From assembly GCA_029891345.1 (NCBI GenBank), contig CM057003.1, positions 6,924,709-6,988,708 of the forward strand: DNA of 64,000 nucleotides. The letters run 5' to 3'. Within the stretch, counting starts at the first letter, position 1. Every line of letters starts with the position of its first letter. Source of the stretch: Dryococelus australis. Taxonomy: Eukaryota > Arthropoda > Insecta > Phasmatodea > Phasmatidae. A program made the translations under genes and the position numbers. Below the pieces are notes generated by a model, which searched no databases, was not told the DNA's origin, and saw nothing but the letters and a program-made list of their open reading frames with translations. Shown here piece by piece: positions 23,151-35,375 of the stretch.

Positions 23151-24900
23151 CCTATGCATCACACAAGCGACTGTTCTAAAACACACTAGGTAGCTGTTGT
23201 ATTCGCTTGAAATACACCTGAAGGCACTTCAAGCAACAAGTATCACTAGTATCGTTTATAGAGAAGTGTTTCAAATAAATTTTTTTAAATTGTATAAGCA
23301 CTGGATGTCACATGTTTATAATAACAGCATATGAACGCCTGTGTAATTTTTCTAGTTTCGAGAGAGTAACTTTTCCATTTATTTTGTGAACAATATTTCC
23401 CATCATTAGCTTTATCCGACTACATGTCACGAAGTATCATCAATTGTATGTATCACGCTGCATTAGTAGTGTGCCATTTATAAAAAAAACGTTTATTTAT
23501 TTTATTGTAACTTCGACAATACTGGCATTTGTATGATAATGCTTTTTTTTTTAATCTGTCGGCCAGCTATACGCAGTTCAGTTGTATTGGTATTTAACAA
23601 TGTTTATAATTAATTTTTGTGATAATTTAAACTGCTGCGAAGTGCTGTCCAAGTTTGCTTTTATTTAGACTTGTTTATGATTATTTTCTACGTTAACACG
23701 CTGCGGCGTTCCATAATTAAAAGTCATACAAAGCCATCTCACTTCTATTTTGCCAGATGCAAAAATATGTTTAAAAAAAATACACTAATACAGACAGCAT
23801 ACATAGCGAAACTATTTCCGCCCTGTCTGATAACGTGAATACCATGTGCGTCGCAAAACTCGGGATCGCCGTTAGCTTCATCGTCACAATTAACGAACGT
23901 GGCAAAGCCTTGTTTCTTTTCCTCTCGTTCCCCTTTCATATCCCGGAGCATTCCGTAGTAAAACGGGTTAAAGAGGAGGTATAAAATAGGGGTGGAATAA
24001 AATTAATACACATAAAAATAGAAGATGAAAACGTTAACATGCACCAACTTACACGGCTGCTTTCAAACAAAATTACCTCGCCTGACAAATTGGGAGATGG
24101 CTCGCTATTTCTACCCCTTCGCCCCACCCTCTCCTTTCAACAATTTGCATGTACGTGACTAGCCTGGAGGGACGTCGGAATACTGTTCTAATGGATTTCC
24201 CTGGAGTTTTCCGTGAGCCTGGAGTTTTCGCGCCCCCCCCCCCCCTCCATGGAACACATTCCATCTTTCCATCCCATCGCAACAGCGTCCCTATTTTCAC
24301 TCGTCTCCTCTCCGCACCCCCCCCCCCTCCCTCAACCAACGAGAACCGCGTCGTTAACAATGACGCAGCCAGACGAAGACTCTTGGGGAAGATGGTTGAG
24401 ATGTCGCTTTTCAAATTGCTGAATATTTAGTCGGCTGTCTTGCGATGGGTTATCAGGGGAAGGTGGGAAACAGATGTGTAACTCTGTAATGACTTTGAGT
24501 GGTGATATACTACCTGAGATTTGGAAGGATAAAAATGGGGGGGGGGGGGGTCGTAGAACCTCTCCCGGGGGAAATTTTTAAAACTTAACCTTGAAACTAT
24601 CCATTTTAAACCTCTTTCTGATGGAATAAGTATCGTCCATTGAGGGATAGGTGAATTCCCCATCCATTATTCTTTAAAAAATATACAAGTAATAAAATAC
24701 CGACCTCTAGGAGGTGGTTGATGTCACTGATCAATTACCCCCTCCCCCCACACACACTACTAATTCCACTACTGGTGGAGAAAACGTTTACTCAGTTGTT
24801 TCCACCGTGTTTTTTTCTGGCGCGCCCCCAAATCACGCTACGCCAGCGTGAGCTCCTTCACAGTTCTGCGAGCCCTCCGGCATACATGTTAGTAGCTAAT
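23151..24900. other. Unassigned stretch with several G/C homopolymers
   Basis: Overlapping open frames on both strands at 23936-24663 come from C-rich and G-rich tracts (13 C at 24233, 11 C at 24317, 14 G at 24537). Proline- or glycine-run translations are artefacts. Nothing else was recognised. Confidence 0.4.
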
Positions 24901-25413
24901 GCCGGGATCACATAGTGCCGACCAACACAGCACGACACGACCAAAAACGCAACCACGACACATGTCAATGTGACTACTTGAATTTACGGCACGACCGACA
25001 GTAAGCCCTTGGCATTTAACCTAACTATTTAGAAGGCGCTGATAGACTACGTTAGTTTCAAAGGCGGTGAACAAGACGGAAATTTGTAATACATAATGGT
25101 ACCAATTTGTATCGCTAATGCATGCAAAGGTAAAATTATTATTTTTAAGAGTTAGATATAGTAATTTTTAATTAATTTTTCTTTTAAGCTGCGTATTTAC
25201 CGTTGAACGAAAATCTTGCAATACAATTTCATTTTCCAAGGTTGTACATTCTGTGCGTCGTGTCGTACGACACGACGAGGAGTAGAAATCATTTCTAATC
25301 CAAAATTTGTTGCTCGGACGACAAAATCGGTCGGGCTTACGACGATCTATCTTGTATTTCATTGGCTGTTGGCCGCCGTGTCGTGCGCGTCGGGGCTATG
25401 TGATTCCGGCATA
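24901..25413. mobile_element. MITE with CACATAG ends and a central 20-bp palindrome
   Basis: The left end is ATGCCGGGATCACATAG and the right end, read inward, ATGCCGGAATCACATAG, about 513 bp apart. Sub-terminal words CACGACACGACC (left) and CCGTGTCGTGCG (right) are complementary. GTCGTGTCGTACGACACGAC at about 25257-25276 is a perfect palindrome made of the same word. I could not settle the target duplication or superfamily. Confidence 0.7.
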
Positions 25414-25435
25414 TAAGTCGATTGGAGAACGCGAT

Positions 25436-25560
25436 GCTTCTCAGGGCAAGCCCTTCACGCCTTAGGTCGGGTTTGTTATGTTTAAAGGGAAGCATGCATC
25501 GCGGCTATAGCAGAGTTGGTTGGTGCCATGGCCGCAATTGTAGCCATGGACACACTCCGA
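25436..25560 (+). repeat. Diverged repeat, copy 1
   Basis: Shares CAGGGCAAGCCCTTCACGCC, GGGAAGCATGCATCGCGGC and GCCATGG with 25918-26030 at moderate identity. Function unknown. Confidence 0.5.
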
Positions 25561-25800
25561 ATGAAGAAGGTCTATATGGAAGGGGCACAGCAAACCAGCG
25601 CAAAGCGAACCGGGCACTGGGAAAATCTGTGCGACAGTCGCGGAGGGTTAAAACATAAATTCTTTTAACTGGTTTAGAGTGGGAGAAAGTATGGCAATTT
25701 GTTAGTTTGCGAAGTTAGACTTTTGTGAGTAGTAGGGTGATACGAAATGAGTAGCGTGGTGCTGAAGTGTAACCAGGGTCGCGCTGTGCGGCCCCCGGGA

Positions 25801-25814
25801 GGGGGGGGGGGGGG
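25801..25814. repeat. 14-G homopolymer
   Basis: A pure G run, one of about twelve long G/C runs in the window. Confidence 0.9.
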
Positions 25815-25917
25815 AGACAGAACTGAGACACCCACTCGACTGATGCCAGCGATTTTTTTTCTTAACCTACCCTATTTGTAAGAGTGTTAAGTGTGAGCCC
25901 GATGTAGGGACGGGTGC

Positions 25918-26030
25918 TTATTGCGTGTCAGGGCGAACTCCCTACGCCTACGAGGGAAGGGATTCATGCAAGGAGACATGCATCGCGGCAGAGAGGGATT
26001 GAGCAGCCATGGTCAGCGATTGGGGCCAAG
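25918..26030 (+). repeat. Diverged repeat, copy 2
   Basis: CAGGGCGAACTCCCTACGCC, GGAGACATGCATCGCGGC and GCCATGG align in order with 25436-25560. The copies are about 360 bp apart and in the same direction. Confidence 0.5.
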
Positions 26031-26048
26031 ACTACCCCCCTAAGTGCA

Positions 26049-26474
26049 AAGGCTGTTCACGATAAAGTGAGCACTTTTGAAATCGAACTAAGGAAAATGT
26101 CACTGCTCCTACCCGCATGTATTTTAACGAACGCATTGAGTGGCATGCGCCCAGTTAGGTTGGTAACGATAGAGGGAAAGTAGTTCCATAATCTTAACGT
26201 CAAATAAAAATTGTTAGGTAACCATTTGTGATAACTTAAATGATTATTTCCGCTTCCTGTTTTTTTTTTTAATTCATCGAAATATAAATATGAGAAGATT
26301 TGTAAAATATAAACTTTAATAATAATTTCATAGTTTCACTTGACCGACGCATGAATAAAGTGATTGGACCCGTGGCAGTGTTATTTTTACCTTAAGGTGT
26401 AAGAATATACTAGTGCATACAAGTAGATCTTACGCAGGGCTTCCAAAAGTGCTCATTTTATAGTGAATGGTCTA
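26049..26474 (-). mobile_element. Family-A MITE, long subtype, complete
   Basis: The left end is GGCTGTTCACGATAAAGTGA and the right end AGTGCTCATTTTATAGTGAA then TGGTCTA. Collinear with the copy at 12290. Confidence 0.9.
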
Positions 26475-27061
26475 TACCTATTATTAACCTATAACTAAGA
26501 AGAGAAAGGGAAAAACTGGCATAGGTACCGTAAAAGCTCTTTCGACAGATAATAATTAAAAATTGTTGCATGTGTTAATAGAAATGCTACAGGAATCAGA
26601 GAGGTTGTAACCATGTTCTTTATTAGGGGGTAAGAAAGACTAGTAGAGAGGGGCGATGACAGCGTTGTTTCCACGTGGGCTTCAATCATTTTTATGCTGA
26701 CGATGCTTGCTTTACTAGCCAGTAGGAAACCATTTAAATAAGCGAACAGCCAATTAGTGATCTCGGTGGCAGGACACTCCTCAGCAGTGCCAGCAGATGG
26801 AATAAAATGGCGTTCTTTACGCTGGACGAGTGTTTCCCAAGTCATTAGCAACGGACGTGTTTATTAATTATACGGACATCAATTTGAAAATATTATTATA
26901 TAGCCGTTCAGTTCAGGTGGAAATAACTTAATACCAACCAAAATGGTAGGATCTCTGCTGAGAGTCTTATTTGAGGCTCGTTATCGACGGCAAGACTGCA
27001 CGCCAGCTTAGTGCTTTGCGCGTAGAGGCGATGAGAGAGTTGATGCGCATGTCTCTGACGT
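26475..27061. other. Unassigned stretch
   Basis: A 118-codon minus-strand frame (26495-26851) contains ATEITNWLFAYLNGFLLASK and looks protein-like, but I recognise no family and see no splice sites that fit. Possibly a decayed transposon fragment. Confidence 0.25.
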
Positions 27062-27306
27062 CCCTAGTGCTCCGACGCTTTTAAATCTCAGATCTGCAAA
27101 ATTCCTTCAACCAGGCGGTCAGCTTAAAATTGAGGTCTTGAGAGCCGGTGGGGGAAACGGGAGATCTTTGAGGAAACCCGCCGACCAGTGTCATTGTCCG
27201 GCACGGTTGCCACATGCGAAAATCCTGGAGTGACCCCGCCAGGAATCGAACGCGGTTTGGCCGGAGGTGGGAGGCAGGCAGTCTGACCACTACAGCACCG
27301 CGGCGC
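27062..27306 (-). repeat. tRNA-derived SINE with A and B boxes
   Basis: Read on the minus strand from 27306: GCCGCGGTGCTGTAGTGGTC (A box within TAGTGGTCAGACTG), then CGTTCGATTCC (B box, 27242-27252), then the body with GTCGGCGGGTTTCCTCAAAG and GATCTCCCGTTTCCCCC. This is the best copy here of a pol III SINE. It relies on a LINE for movement; no A-rich tail is obvious. Confidence 0.75.
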
Positions 27307-28934
27307 TCAGCTGCTGACAGTATACGGTCGCGGTAACACGCCTACCCTCCCACGACCGTTAAGTCGTTATTTACGAAAGGCGCGACAACACGTGACTTGG
27401 TTGCGGCAATTACGCCATATACAACCACCTTTTTTTTAGATCCGTTCTTCCTTTCCCTTAATTTGTCCTCCGTCCCACCCACTCCTTTCTTCCTCGGCGT
27501 CCGTCTATTTCATTGTGCGCTCCGATTTGAATTCGTAATTCCAATACAGATATACTCCCCGAACCCTCCGCACCAACCCCTTGCTCCACGCGACAAACCA
27601 CTCTCAGACTAGAGAGTGCATACCTCCTCTCCACCCCCTTCGGAAGTAGGAGACTTTCATTACGTACGCTGTCCTGCTCTGCAGGCAGAACTAATTGAAT
27701 TGGAGGCCTCGAATTCGTATTTCTACCTCTTTCTCTACTGCTCCCTTTCCCCGCCATTTTTTTTTTTTTCGCCGGCTCCGAACAAAACTTGTTCATTTTT
27801 CACCCACCCGCAGCTCTCCCGTTTCCTTTTTAACTCCAGGGACGTGCCTCACTGGAATAACATCGCCTGCGTTCGAGACACGCCGAAGGGGGTGAATCGA
27901 AATTCTGTTGGTTTCGCCCTCGTTATTCTCTTTCACGGGGGAAGGCTTGGAACATCGCAGTGTGTTTTGTCGCCTAGTAATGGTACACAAGCGGGAATTT
28001 ACGAACCGTATAAAGAGGAAGCACACACGTACTGAATGGGGTAAAAGAAACCCTTCCGTGTGCTGTTAGGGATGCTTTGCCTTGCCAGTTTGCCACACTG
28101 TTACATTTCATACAAATCACAACCCTGCCATTAATACGTTGGGCGCCGTTTATTACATTTCAGTAGAATTAGTAGTTCAAGTTCATAGCTTCTCAATTTT
28201 ATATTACATTACATAAATTATAAAATTATCCTTCGATTCTTGTTATAGGGTGAAAGTACCTTCTTTAACAAAATCTACAATTATTAACGTTAGCTTCTCA
28301 AACACAATAACTTAATATTATTATTCTTCAACTGTTAATCATTCATGTTTACAAACATCTTGCAGTAACTCTTTCAAATATATATATATATTTTTTTTTT
28401 TTTAATATAATTTTAATGTCCAGACGTCCGTCCTTAGAGGGGGTGAGAATTGTTCTAAAGAAAAAAATAGTTATATTCTACTTATGTTGTCTCCTGTCCT
28501 CCGATTGTCTGCCGTCTGGCCATGACTCATCTCTTCACCAATGAGCAATGGCGACACGAGAGACAACAAGGATAATTTTTTAAGTACTTTTGTATAGGAA
28601 CAATTTAATGCCGATTACTCTCTAGGAAAGAAATGAAAGATAACAAACTGAATACTGTCTATAAACAAATGAAAAATACTTACATATGATCTCTACGTCA
28701 ATAAACTATTAAAATAACCGAAGATTATACTGTTAACTCATATAATAGAGCGTAATTTGGAATGATATTAAATGAATGGACAACATAAGCAAGTACTCTG
28801 TAATTGTTATAATGAAAATGTCTATGATCAACGGTAAACATAACCCCGAAAATATGCAATATTACAACACCTTTTGCTCCACAAGTCATAACTTTGCAGT
28901 AAGATGCAAAGCAAATTTAACTGTGCATGTGCAT
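27307..28934. other. Pyrimidine-rich then AT-rich unassigned DNA
   Basis: 27397-28035 is open on both strands (up to 139 codons) because it is CT-rich; the translations are low-complexity. From 28070 on it is AT-rich with no recognised feature. Confidence 0.4.
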
Positions 28935-29378
28935 AACGCTATTAACGGTAAAATTAACACTTCTAAAATCAACCTTTGAAAAATGTCACTGCCCCTACCT
29001 GCACGTATTTTAACGAACATACTGACTTATATGCGCACAGTAAAGTTGGCAGCGACGGAGACGAAGTAGTTTCGTGTATAAGTGTTAAATTAAAATTATT
29101 AGTAAACATTTCTGAAAACTGAATTTATTTCGTCGCTTTCTGATTTTTTTGGCACATATAAGAGCATGAAATAATAAATATGTAAAATATTTACCTTTCT
29201 AACAATTTAATAGTTTTACTTGACCGACGCAAGAATAAAGAGGATGAGGCCCATGGCAATGTTAATTTTACATACGAGTAATGCCAGTTTTACATATGGT
29301 GAAAAAATACACAGCGTCAATGCAAGTGGACCTTGAGCAGGGCTTTCAAAAGTGCTCAGTTTAACGCGAACAGCATAT
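28935..29378 (-). mobile_element. Family-A MITE, long subtype, diverged
   Basis: The left end is decayed (ATTAACGGTAAAATTAACAC); the right end is AAAGTGCTCAGTTTAACGCG then AACAGC. The interior is collinear with 26049. A short internal duplication (GTTAATTTTACATACG, then AGTTTTACATATGG) lies near 29270-29300. Confidence 0.8.
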
Positions 29379-30614
29379 GATTAGGGCCACCAGTTTCTCG
29401 CGAAAAGATTCCAGGACTAGTTCTGCTGCAAAACACTTTAGTTCAAAACATATTTTGTGGTAGGATAATTTCACCTCTCACGCATCTTGGGTGTCTGCCA
29501 CCCAATCACCGACATTCAGTGTCGGGATAACTGAAATCTGATTGATTCAGTTGAGTAGAAAATGCAATCAAACACAGAAGCGTGGCCAATTGCTAAATTT
29601 AATGCGCAAGTGTGGACTTATGAAGTCGAATTCCAGCTTGCTCAAAAATATTTTCGCAAAAAAAAAAATTGTAATGTATTGTTAAAATGTAAACGGATAA
29701 GATAAAAAAAAAAAAAAAAAAAAAAAAACAAATTTCGGTATGACAGGGCATTTTGGAATAATTTTAAAAGTAGAGAATAAAGTCATTATTTTTCGTTTCA
29801 TTCCCAAATTACGTACTCCTCGTCCTGTACTTCCGTAATATGCCTGTTAAAGAAATTTAATCGGGGGGGGGGGGGGGGGAGGGGGCAGGTTATCCCGTTT
29901 CCCCTTCCTTAAATTCGCACCTAAGGGTGCGCAAGCTACCCCTGTGGAAATTTTCGTTCTTGCGACAGCTGTTTCAGGTCCTGCATGTATTAAAATAAAC
30001 GACGCAACGGTAAGAGCTAATCGACTTAGTAGAAATATACGCAATCGTGAACCTCTGTAGTCAATTTCCTTTTATTTCAATCCCCTTGAACATCGTCTAC
30101 CGCCTAGAAGAAATGAGGAAAACCTAAAAAATTACTGATAACGTAACTTAGCCAAACAATTTCAAGCGCGTTGAAAGACAACTATTAAGTGAGTCACAGT
30201 CAAAGGTTCTTGTATCGAAAGAAACATCATCATCCAGGTACAATAGTACGAGCGTGAACATTCATGTTGTGATACGCCCCTTGCGTGAATGCGACAGCTT
30301 GACAATTCGCTAAATGTTCCGTTTCTGTCTAAAAGTATACCTTTTTTTTTTTCCTGAGGAACCGGGGGGGGGGGGGGGGGAACAATGCTAGTTTGAAATG
30401 AAATTTGGGAAAATTACACAGAGTGCAGATAAAAAGGTGACGCAACTTTAACACGAGAGTCCTGTACGTAAGACACGTAACTCGATCTCATCGAAAACTA
30501 AAGGAACTACACACTCGTTTTAGATACGCCCGTACACAAATCTAGAGCACCTTCGAAGGTAGCTCAGCGCATTTCTGCCAACAGTGCGCCCCAACGTGAT
30601 ATTAGTGCTTCGAG
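29379..30614. other. Unassigned stretch with two 17-G runs
   Basis: Contains G runs at 29863-29879 and 30364-30380 and an A run at about 29703-29727. 29384-29403 (AGGGCCACCAGTTTCTCGCG) resembles 56371-56390 before the satellite. No genes were seen. Confidence 0.4.
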
Positions 30615-31051
30615 TATTGAATCTTCGCGGTTTCTTCACACTTTTTTAATAGAATCACTGACAAATCACATCATGTATGACGTTTTCAATCGTTTCCTCA
30701 ATATGCCACGTATAGCAATAGCAAGCGTTTCATACTCCTGTTAACATTAAAGTACCTCATTTCTGGTAAGATTTAACTACTACTACTACTACTATACTAT
30801 GTATACATTTTAATACCTCATTTACGAAGAAAAACAGAGAGAAAAGATGTGTGTTGGTAATGTCTAGTAAGAAATAGTTACTATGCGGAATGTTATAACA
30901 CTGATTGCGCACGAATGTGGTGCGTTGCCCCTATGGCGAAAATTTTCTACACTTGGTTAAGTTTTGCGTGCACCAGGTGGAGGAATACACACTGGAAGTA
31001 GAACTTAAACAGGGCATCAGAAAATTTGGCGCCAACCTTGAATGGTATGTA
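30615..31051 (-). mobile_element. Family-B MITE
   Basis: Starts TATTGAATCTTCGCGGTTTC and ends CAACCTTGAATGGTATGTA. The interior AGTAAGAAATAGTTACTATG matches the copy at 5205. A TAC triplet run sits at about 30779-30794. Confidence 0.75.
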
Positions 31052-31501
31052 CTGTACTAGTGCTACATACCTCATGCAGCTGATGTACAAGATTTTCCGG
31101 AAACAGAACGACGTAGGCTGTGCGGCGACATGGGTGTATGAAGGGAAAGGAACGACTTTATGCTTCCGTTGCCCATCATGGAGGCACAGACCTCACAGTA
31201 GTGGACTGAGCACTTTCGAAAGCTCTGCTTACTGGTTCTGGTTTGATGGATATTCTTGTACTTCCGCTGTATTTAAATCACTAATTATCATTGACCCGGT
31301 AACATTATATCGAGTCCTCGGTCACGAGAACGTGCGAAATCGTTACAAACACAAATACGAAACTAATAACGCAATATTTACTGTCGTGTCCATGAAACTA
31401 ATAGAAGTTAACAATTACCATTGCTCGCATACTTAAACATTGCAGTTTTAAATTGAAATGGTTTCTGTAAATCGCTGCCACTCAACTGGAAGCACGTCAG
31501 A

Positions 31502-31736
31502 TATAGGCCGTTCGCGGTAAAGTGAGCACTAGCCCTCTCATTTGGAATAATAGTCAACAACTACATTTTATTTCAGCCTTACACGTAAACTTTCGAGTGC
31601 AGAGGAATACACACACTGTGTTTATTACTTATATGGCAATAATTATTTAAAAAGGTGGCTGAAGGACAAGAAATAACTGAAAGGAAAAATTTAACTAGGG
31701 CTTTAGAAGTGCTCATTTTACCGTGAACAGCCTATA
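31502..31736. mobile_element. Family-A MITE, short subtype
   Basis: 235 bp. The left end is TATAGGCCGTTCGCGGTAAA and the right end AGTGCTCATTTTACCGTGAA then CAGCCTATA. The left repeat lacks the CTTTTGAA step present in other copies (GAGCACTAGCCCTCTC). Confidence 0.9.
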
Positions 31737-32906
31737 GCTACGTGATGGTAAAAACGTGCGCAGTTGCAGAGAGGGCAATTTTTTTGAACGTTTATTTGAA
31801 AAGTTTACAATTCATTTTATTACGGCGTCACTCAGTAATTGGTTTGTGCATTACAGTTTTCGTGTGACGTTATGCTAGTAACAGCTGAGAGAAAAAAAAC
31901 GATTCGTCCCCTTAACTGCAATAAATACTATGTTAGTTTTTCACTTAATTGAAAGCGCAAATCAGTTGACTTTTACACTCTACGCACGTACGTCGCGTTA
32001 CGTTTAGCGGGAATATTTCCCTTCGGACAGAACCTGCGTTTATTCTTTTGGCACTGACACGGAGCCATACATTTGTTTCTATCCGTATCTTGAATTTTAA
32101 ACTTGAAAACCCCTCAAAAATGTGGCCAGTAATTTAGCTTTATTCGAAACATTTTACACATGGCTCTTAGTCACTTTTACATACCTAAAAATTAATCTTG
32201 AAATCATTCCTTACTCATAGCCAAAACATATAGGCTTATTTACATAAACTGTGATTGGAATTCTTACAGTATCGTCAGTATATGACTAAAAACAAAGTAC
32301 GCATGTGTCTTAATGTCTAATTATTATTTTTCACTAGCATCCTTTACAAATTTTTTTTTAAACACACTGTAAAATAGGCGAAATAAAAATATTTTCTGTT
32401 TCTAACAATTCCAAATTATCGCTCGGGGCGAACGTTTACCGATGGCGGATGGACTTTCTTGAGGTTGTAATGAGTGAAGTAAAATTACAGATCCCCAACC
32501 ATATTAAGAATTGTATGTGTTCCCATATGTAAAGTAACATGATAAATATAATGTGTAATATAATGATGCAGAGTGAAATGAAAACCTACGCTTTAATTTA
32601 TGCGTGATAGCAATTTAGTTTCTCATTCTATGCATAGTTATAAGAGTAAAATGTTTTATGTTTCTTGTTCTGTGTAATTGTTAATTGAGTATGAAAGTTT
32701 GTCAAAAGAATTCTATATAAATATATGGTTTTAAGGAACATACTATTTTTCAATAACTGGAGTTTTTATGTTATATTATGGATATTTAATGCAAATCTTG
32801 AAGGAATATAATTTGCAAGAGAAGAAGCAACATATGTAATGACCTATGGTAATGTTTATATTTTATTAATGTTTTGATAACCCAACCCCAGAGAAGTAGT
32901 AATATG
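31737..32906. other. AT-rich stretch, nothing recognised
   Basis: No open frame or terminal repeat of note. Confidence 0.4.
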
Positions 32907-33209
32907 CACAAGTCAAAGCTGACTTGCAAACTGATATACAACAAGTCAAAATTGATATGCAACAAGTCTAAACTTACATGCAACAATTAGGCCTTACACT
33001 AAAGGCTGAAATATTTAAAGAGGCTAAAAGTATCCTTCACGAGGAGACTAAGCAAATACAAGGCGAACTAAAATCTGTACAAAAGAGTGTAAATGTACAT
33101 AATATTCAATTATGTAAACTTATGTCCACAATTGGGAATATTCATTATGAAACTGACACATTGAATAGACAGAATATTGAGTCTGAAATAAATGTTCCAA
33201 GCGAAGAAC

Positions 33210-33256
<47 letters not shown>

Positions 33257-33276
33257 ACAAAGTTTATCAGTCACTC
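32907..33276 (+). pseudogene. Coiled-coil, gag-like retroelement fossil
   Basis: One frame encodes near-repeats QVKADLQTDIQ, QVKIDMQ and TYMQQLGLTLKAEIFKEAK, then ETKQIQGELKSVQKSVN, a heptad-patterned coiled coil of about 90 residues. There is one in-frame stop (TAA, likely from CAA) before the third unit. It ends in CA and GA microsatellites (33208-33256). Similar Gln-rich coiled coils occur at the N-terminus of some retroelement structural proteins, but I see no nucleocapsid or protease, so the class is a guess. Confidence 0.4.
33208..33256. repeat. (CA)n(GA)n microsatellite
   Basis: A CA run passes into a GA run inside the open frame above. Confidence 0.95.
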
Positions 33277-33711
33277 AAGCTTCTGAAGTTCACACAGAGT
33301 ACACCACAAGTTCACTTCCACTACAAGAGAGAAACTCCAAAATACAACAAACTTTCTTGTTTCCACATAATATCATGTTGTGAACAGTCAGGAAAGTTCG
33401 ATTAATATCCCTCTTAAGGAAAGTAATAGTGTACTAATAGTACCCGGTGTACATAATCTGGCAAGGAAAAGGGAAACTAGCATAAGAAAAACAGCTTTGT
33501 TAGGGATCAAGTACTCCAGAACATCTACACGAGGGATGTGCCCAGCTCAATCAAGATTCGCTGCACACCTGAATGATTTGACGACAGTAATCACCTTCAT
33601 TAAAAACTGTGGTTTCAGTCGGCCATTTGCAGCGCAACACCTGTACGAAGCATTTTTCGTTCGGACACCCACTTTGGCAGTAAAAACAGGAAAATGTCAG
33701 AAGAACACAAA

Positions 33712-34152
33712 TCTTGTTCAAGGGAAAATGAGCAATTTTGAAAGCCCTGCTTAAGATCTACTTGTATACACGTTGCGTAATCCCCCACCGTATGTAGAAT
33801 TAACATTGCTATGCGCCTCATCTCTTTATTCATCCGTCGGTCTAATGAAACTGGGAAATTATTTAGAAATTTAATACTTTACAAATATGCAAATTTTTAC
33901 ACTTCGGTGCATTAAATAAACAAAAAACGAATGAAATTTTTTTAAGTTATTACAAATGGTTACCTAGTCATAATACATTTTATTAGACGTTAAGAGATGA
34001 AACTGCTTTCCATCCATCGTTACTGACATTACTGGGCTAGTGTCACTCAGTGCGCCCATGAAAATATTATATATATATATATGCATGCAGGGGCAGTGAC
34101 GTTTTCCTAAGGTTCGTTTCTAAAGCGCTCACATTATCGTGAACCAGCCTTT
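33712..34152 (+). mobile_element. Family-A MITE, long subtype
   Basis: The left end is GTTCAAGGGAAAATGAGCAA and the right end GCGCTCACATTATCGTGAAC. Collinear with 15735, with an added TA microsatellite at about 34068-34083. Confidence 0.85.
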
Positions 34153-34998
34153 AGTAAATTTGTGATTTTGGCAACGGGGGAAAATTTCCTGGAGGTACGT
34201 CTCGTGATTCCGATTTTCTAGCTCGGTAATTCTGGTACTATACGGAAATTCGCACCCATATACGTCGATTTAAGCTATAAAAGCCAAGCATCCATTTCCG
34301 CATATCGAAGGAAACTCGTCAGCGCATGATATATTCACGTACAACTCACGACTGTGTGGCCGACGCAGCCACGTCCCGATTTCTTTTACGGATTCCGTCA
34401 GTACCGTTCACACTGACTATTGGGAAATCCAGAGTGCCCAGTCTTGCATTTGCAGCCGTGACGCTTGACGGGAGGAAGATGCAGACGGTCTTTAAATCCA
34501 CTTCGCCCCTTGATCAGAAACCTGGCGCCTCGCAGATGGCGCCCTTTTTGACTTTCAGATTCTTATTGGGGTCGCCGGGTCCCCGGGATGGACGAGGGGG
34601 TAGTAAGGTTTCGCACGTAAGAGAGAAGGTATGGTGATTAACTCTGTGGATTTCGAACCGTGGAAGTCGGACTTAAAAGTGAGGCATGCCCGCGCGCGGA
34701 TTTAAAAAAAAAAAAAAAGAAGAAATAGAAGAAAAAAAGAGAGTGAGAAGGAGTCGGAGTATGGGGGCAGAAGTACGCGGGAAAAGGGGAGAGAAAATCT
34801 CGGATCGGAAAGGGAATTGGTGATGAGTGAGGTCGATCCTTAAGTACCCCTAAGGAAAAGTGCAGGAGAATTAGCGACGTCTGGGGAATGAAGGAGGACC
34901 TTGAGTGAAACCAGCGTAATTAACGGTTATCTTCTCTCGCGTCGTCGCGACTTCGGGTAGTTAAGACCGTATTCCGTTTCCTGGACTAATGCAGCTCA
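34153..34998. other. Unassigned stretch
   Basis: A 103-codon frame at 34326-34637 has no recognisable domain. From 34700 on it is purine-rich. Confidence 0.35.
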
Positions 34999-35375
34999 TG
35001 TATTCCATTTACGGTTACTTCGCACTTTCTGAAGCCCTGCTAAAGTTCTAATTGTAAGATATTCCTCAGCCTTGTGCAAACAAAGATTAATCGATTCTAG
35101 AAAATGACACCAGAGGGACAACGCACCGCATCCGTGCGCTTTCAGTTTGATAATGTTTTGCAATAGGATTATTTCTTATCAGGTACTACCAACACACGCA
35201 TTTTATTTCTGTTTTAAAATTTTTATTAATTATAAAATAAATATTATACTGTATACATAAAATATAAATCGATGTTTGATTCAACCAGTAAGCAAATAAG
35301 ATCATTTTATATTAACATAAGTATAAAACGCTTGTGATAATCACGTAGGAAACAATTTTTATATTTAATTTTATG
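34999..35375 (+). mobile_element. Family-B MITE, right end missing
   Basis: Starts TGTATTCCATTTACGG and has CTGAAGCCCTGCTAAAGTTC, ATTCCTCAGCCTTGTGCAAA and TTATTTCTTATCAGGTACTA, as in 44752. Similarity fades by 35375. Confidence 0.65.

Noticed and set aside
24073..24430. Overlapping frames of 93-113 codons on both strands
   Set aside because: Pro- and Gly-run proteins driven by C and G homopolymers; no domain.
27242..27306. tRNA gene
   Set aside because: A and B boxes are present, but the acceptor and anticodon stems do not pair and the body continues into the SINE core.
27397..28035. Possible gene with frames open on both strands
   Set aside because: CT-rich composition explains the lack of stops; no start context, splice sites or domain.
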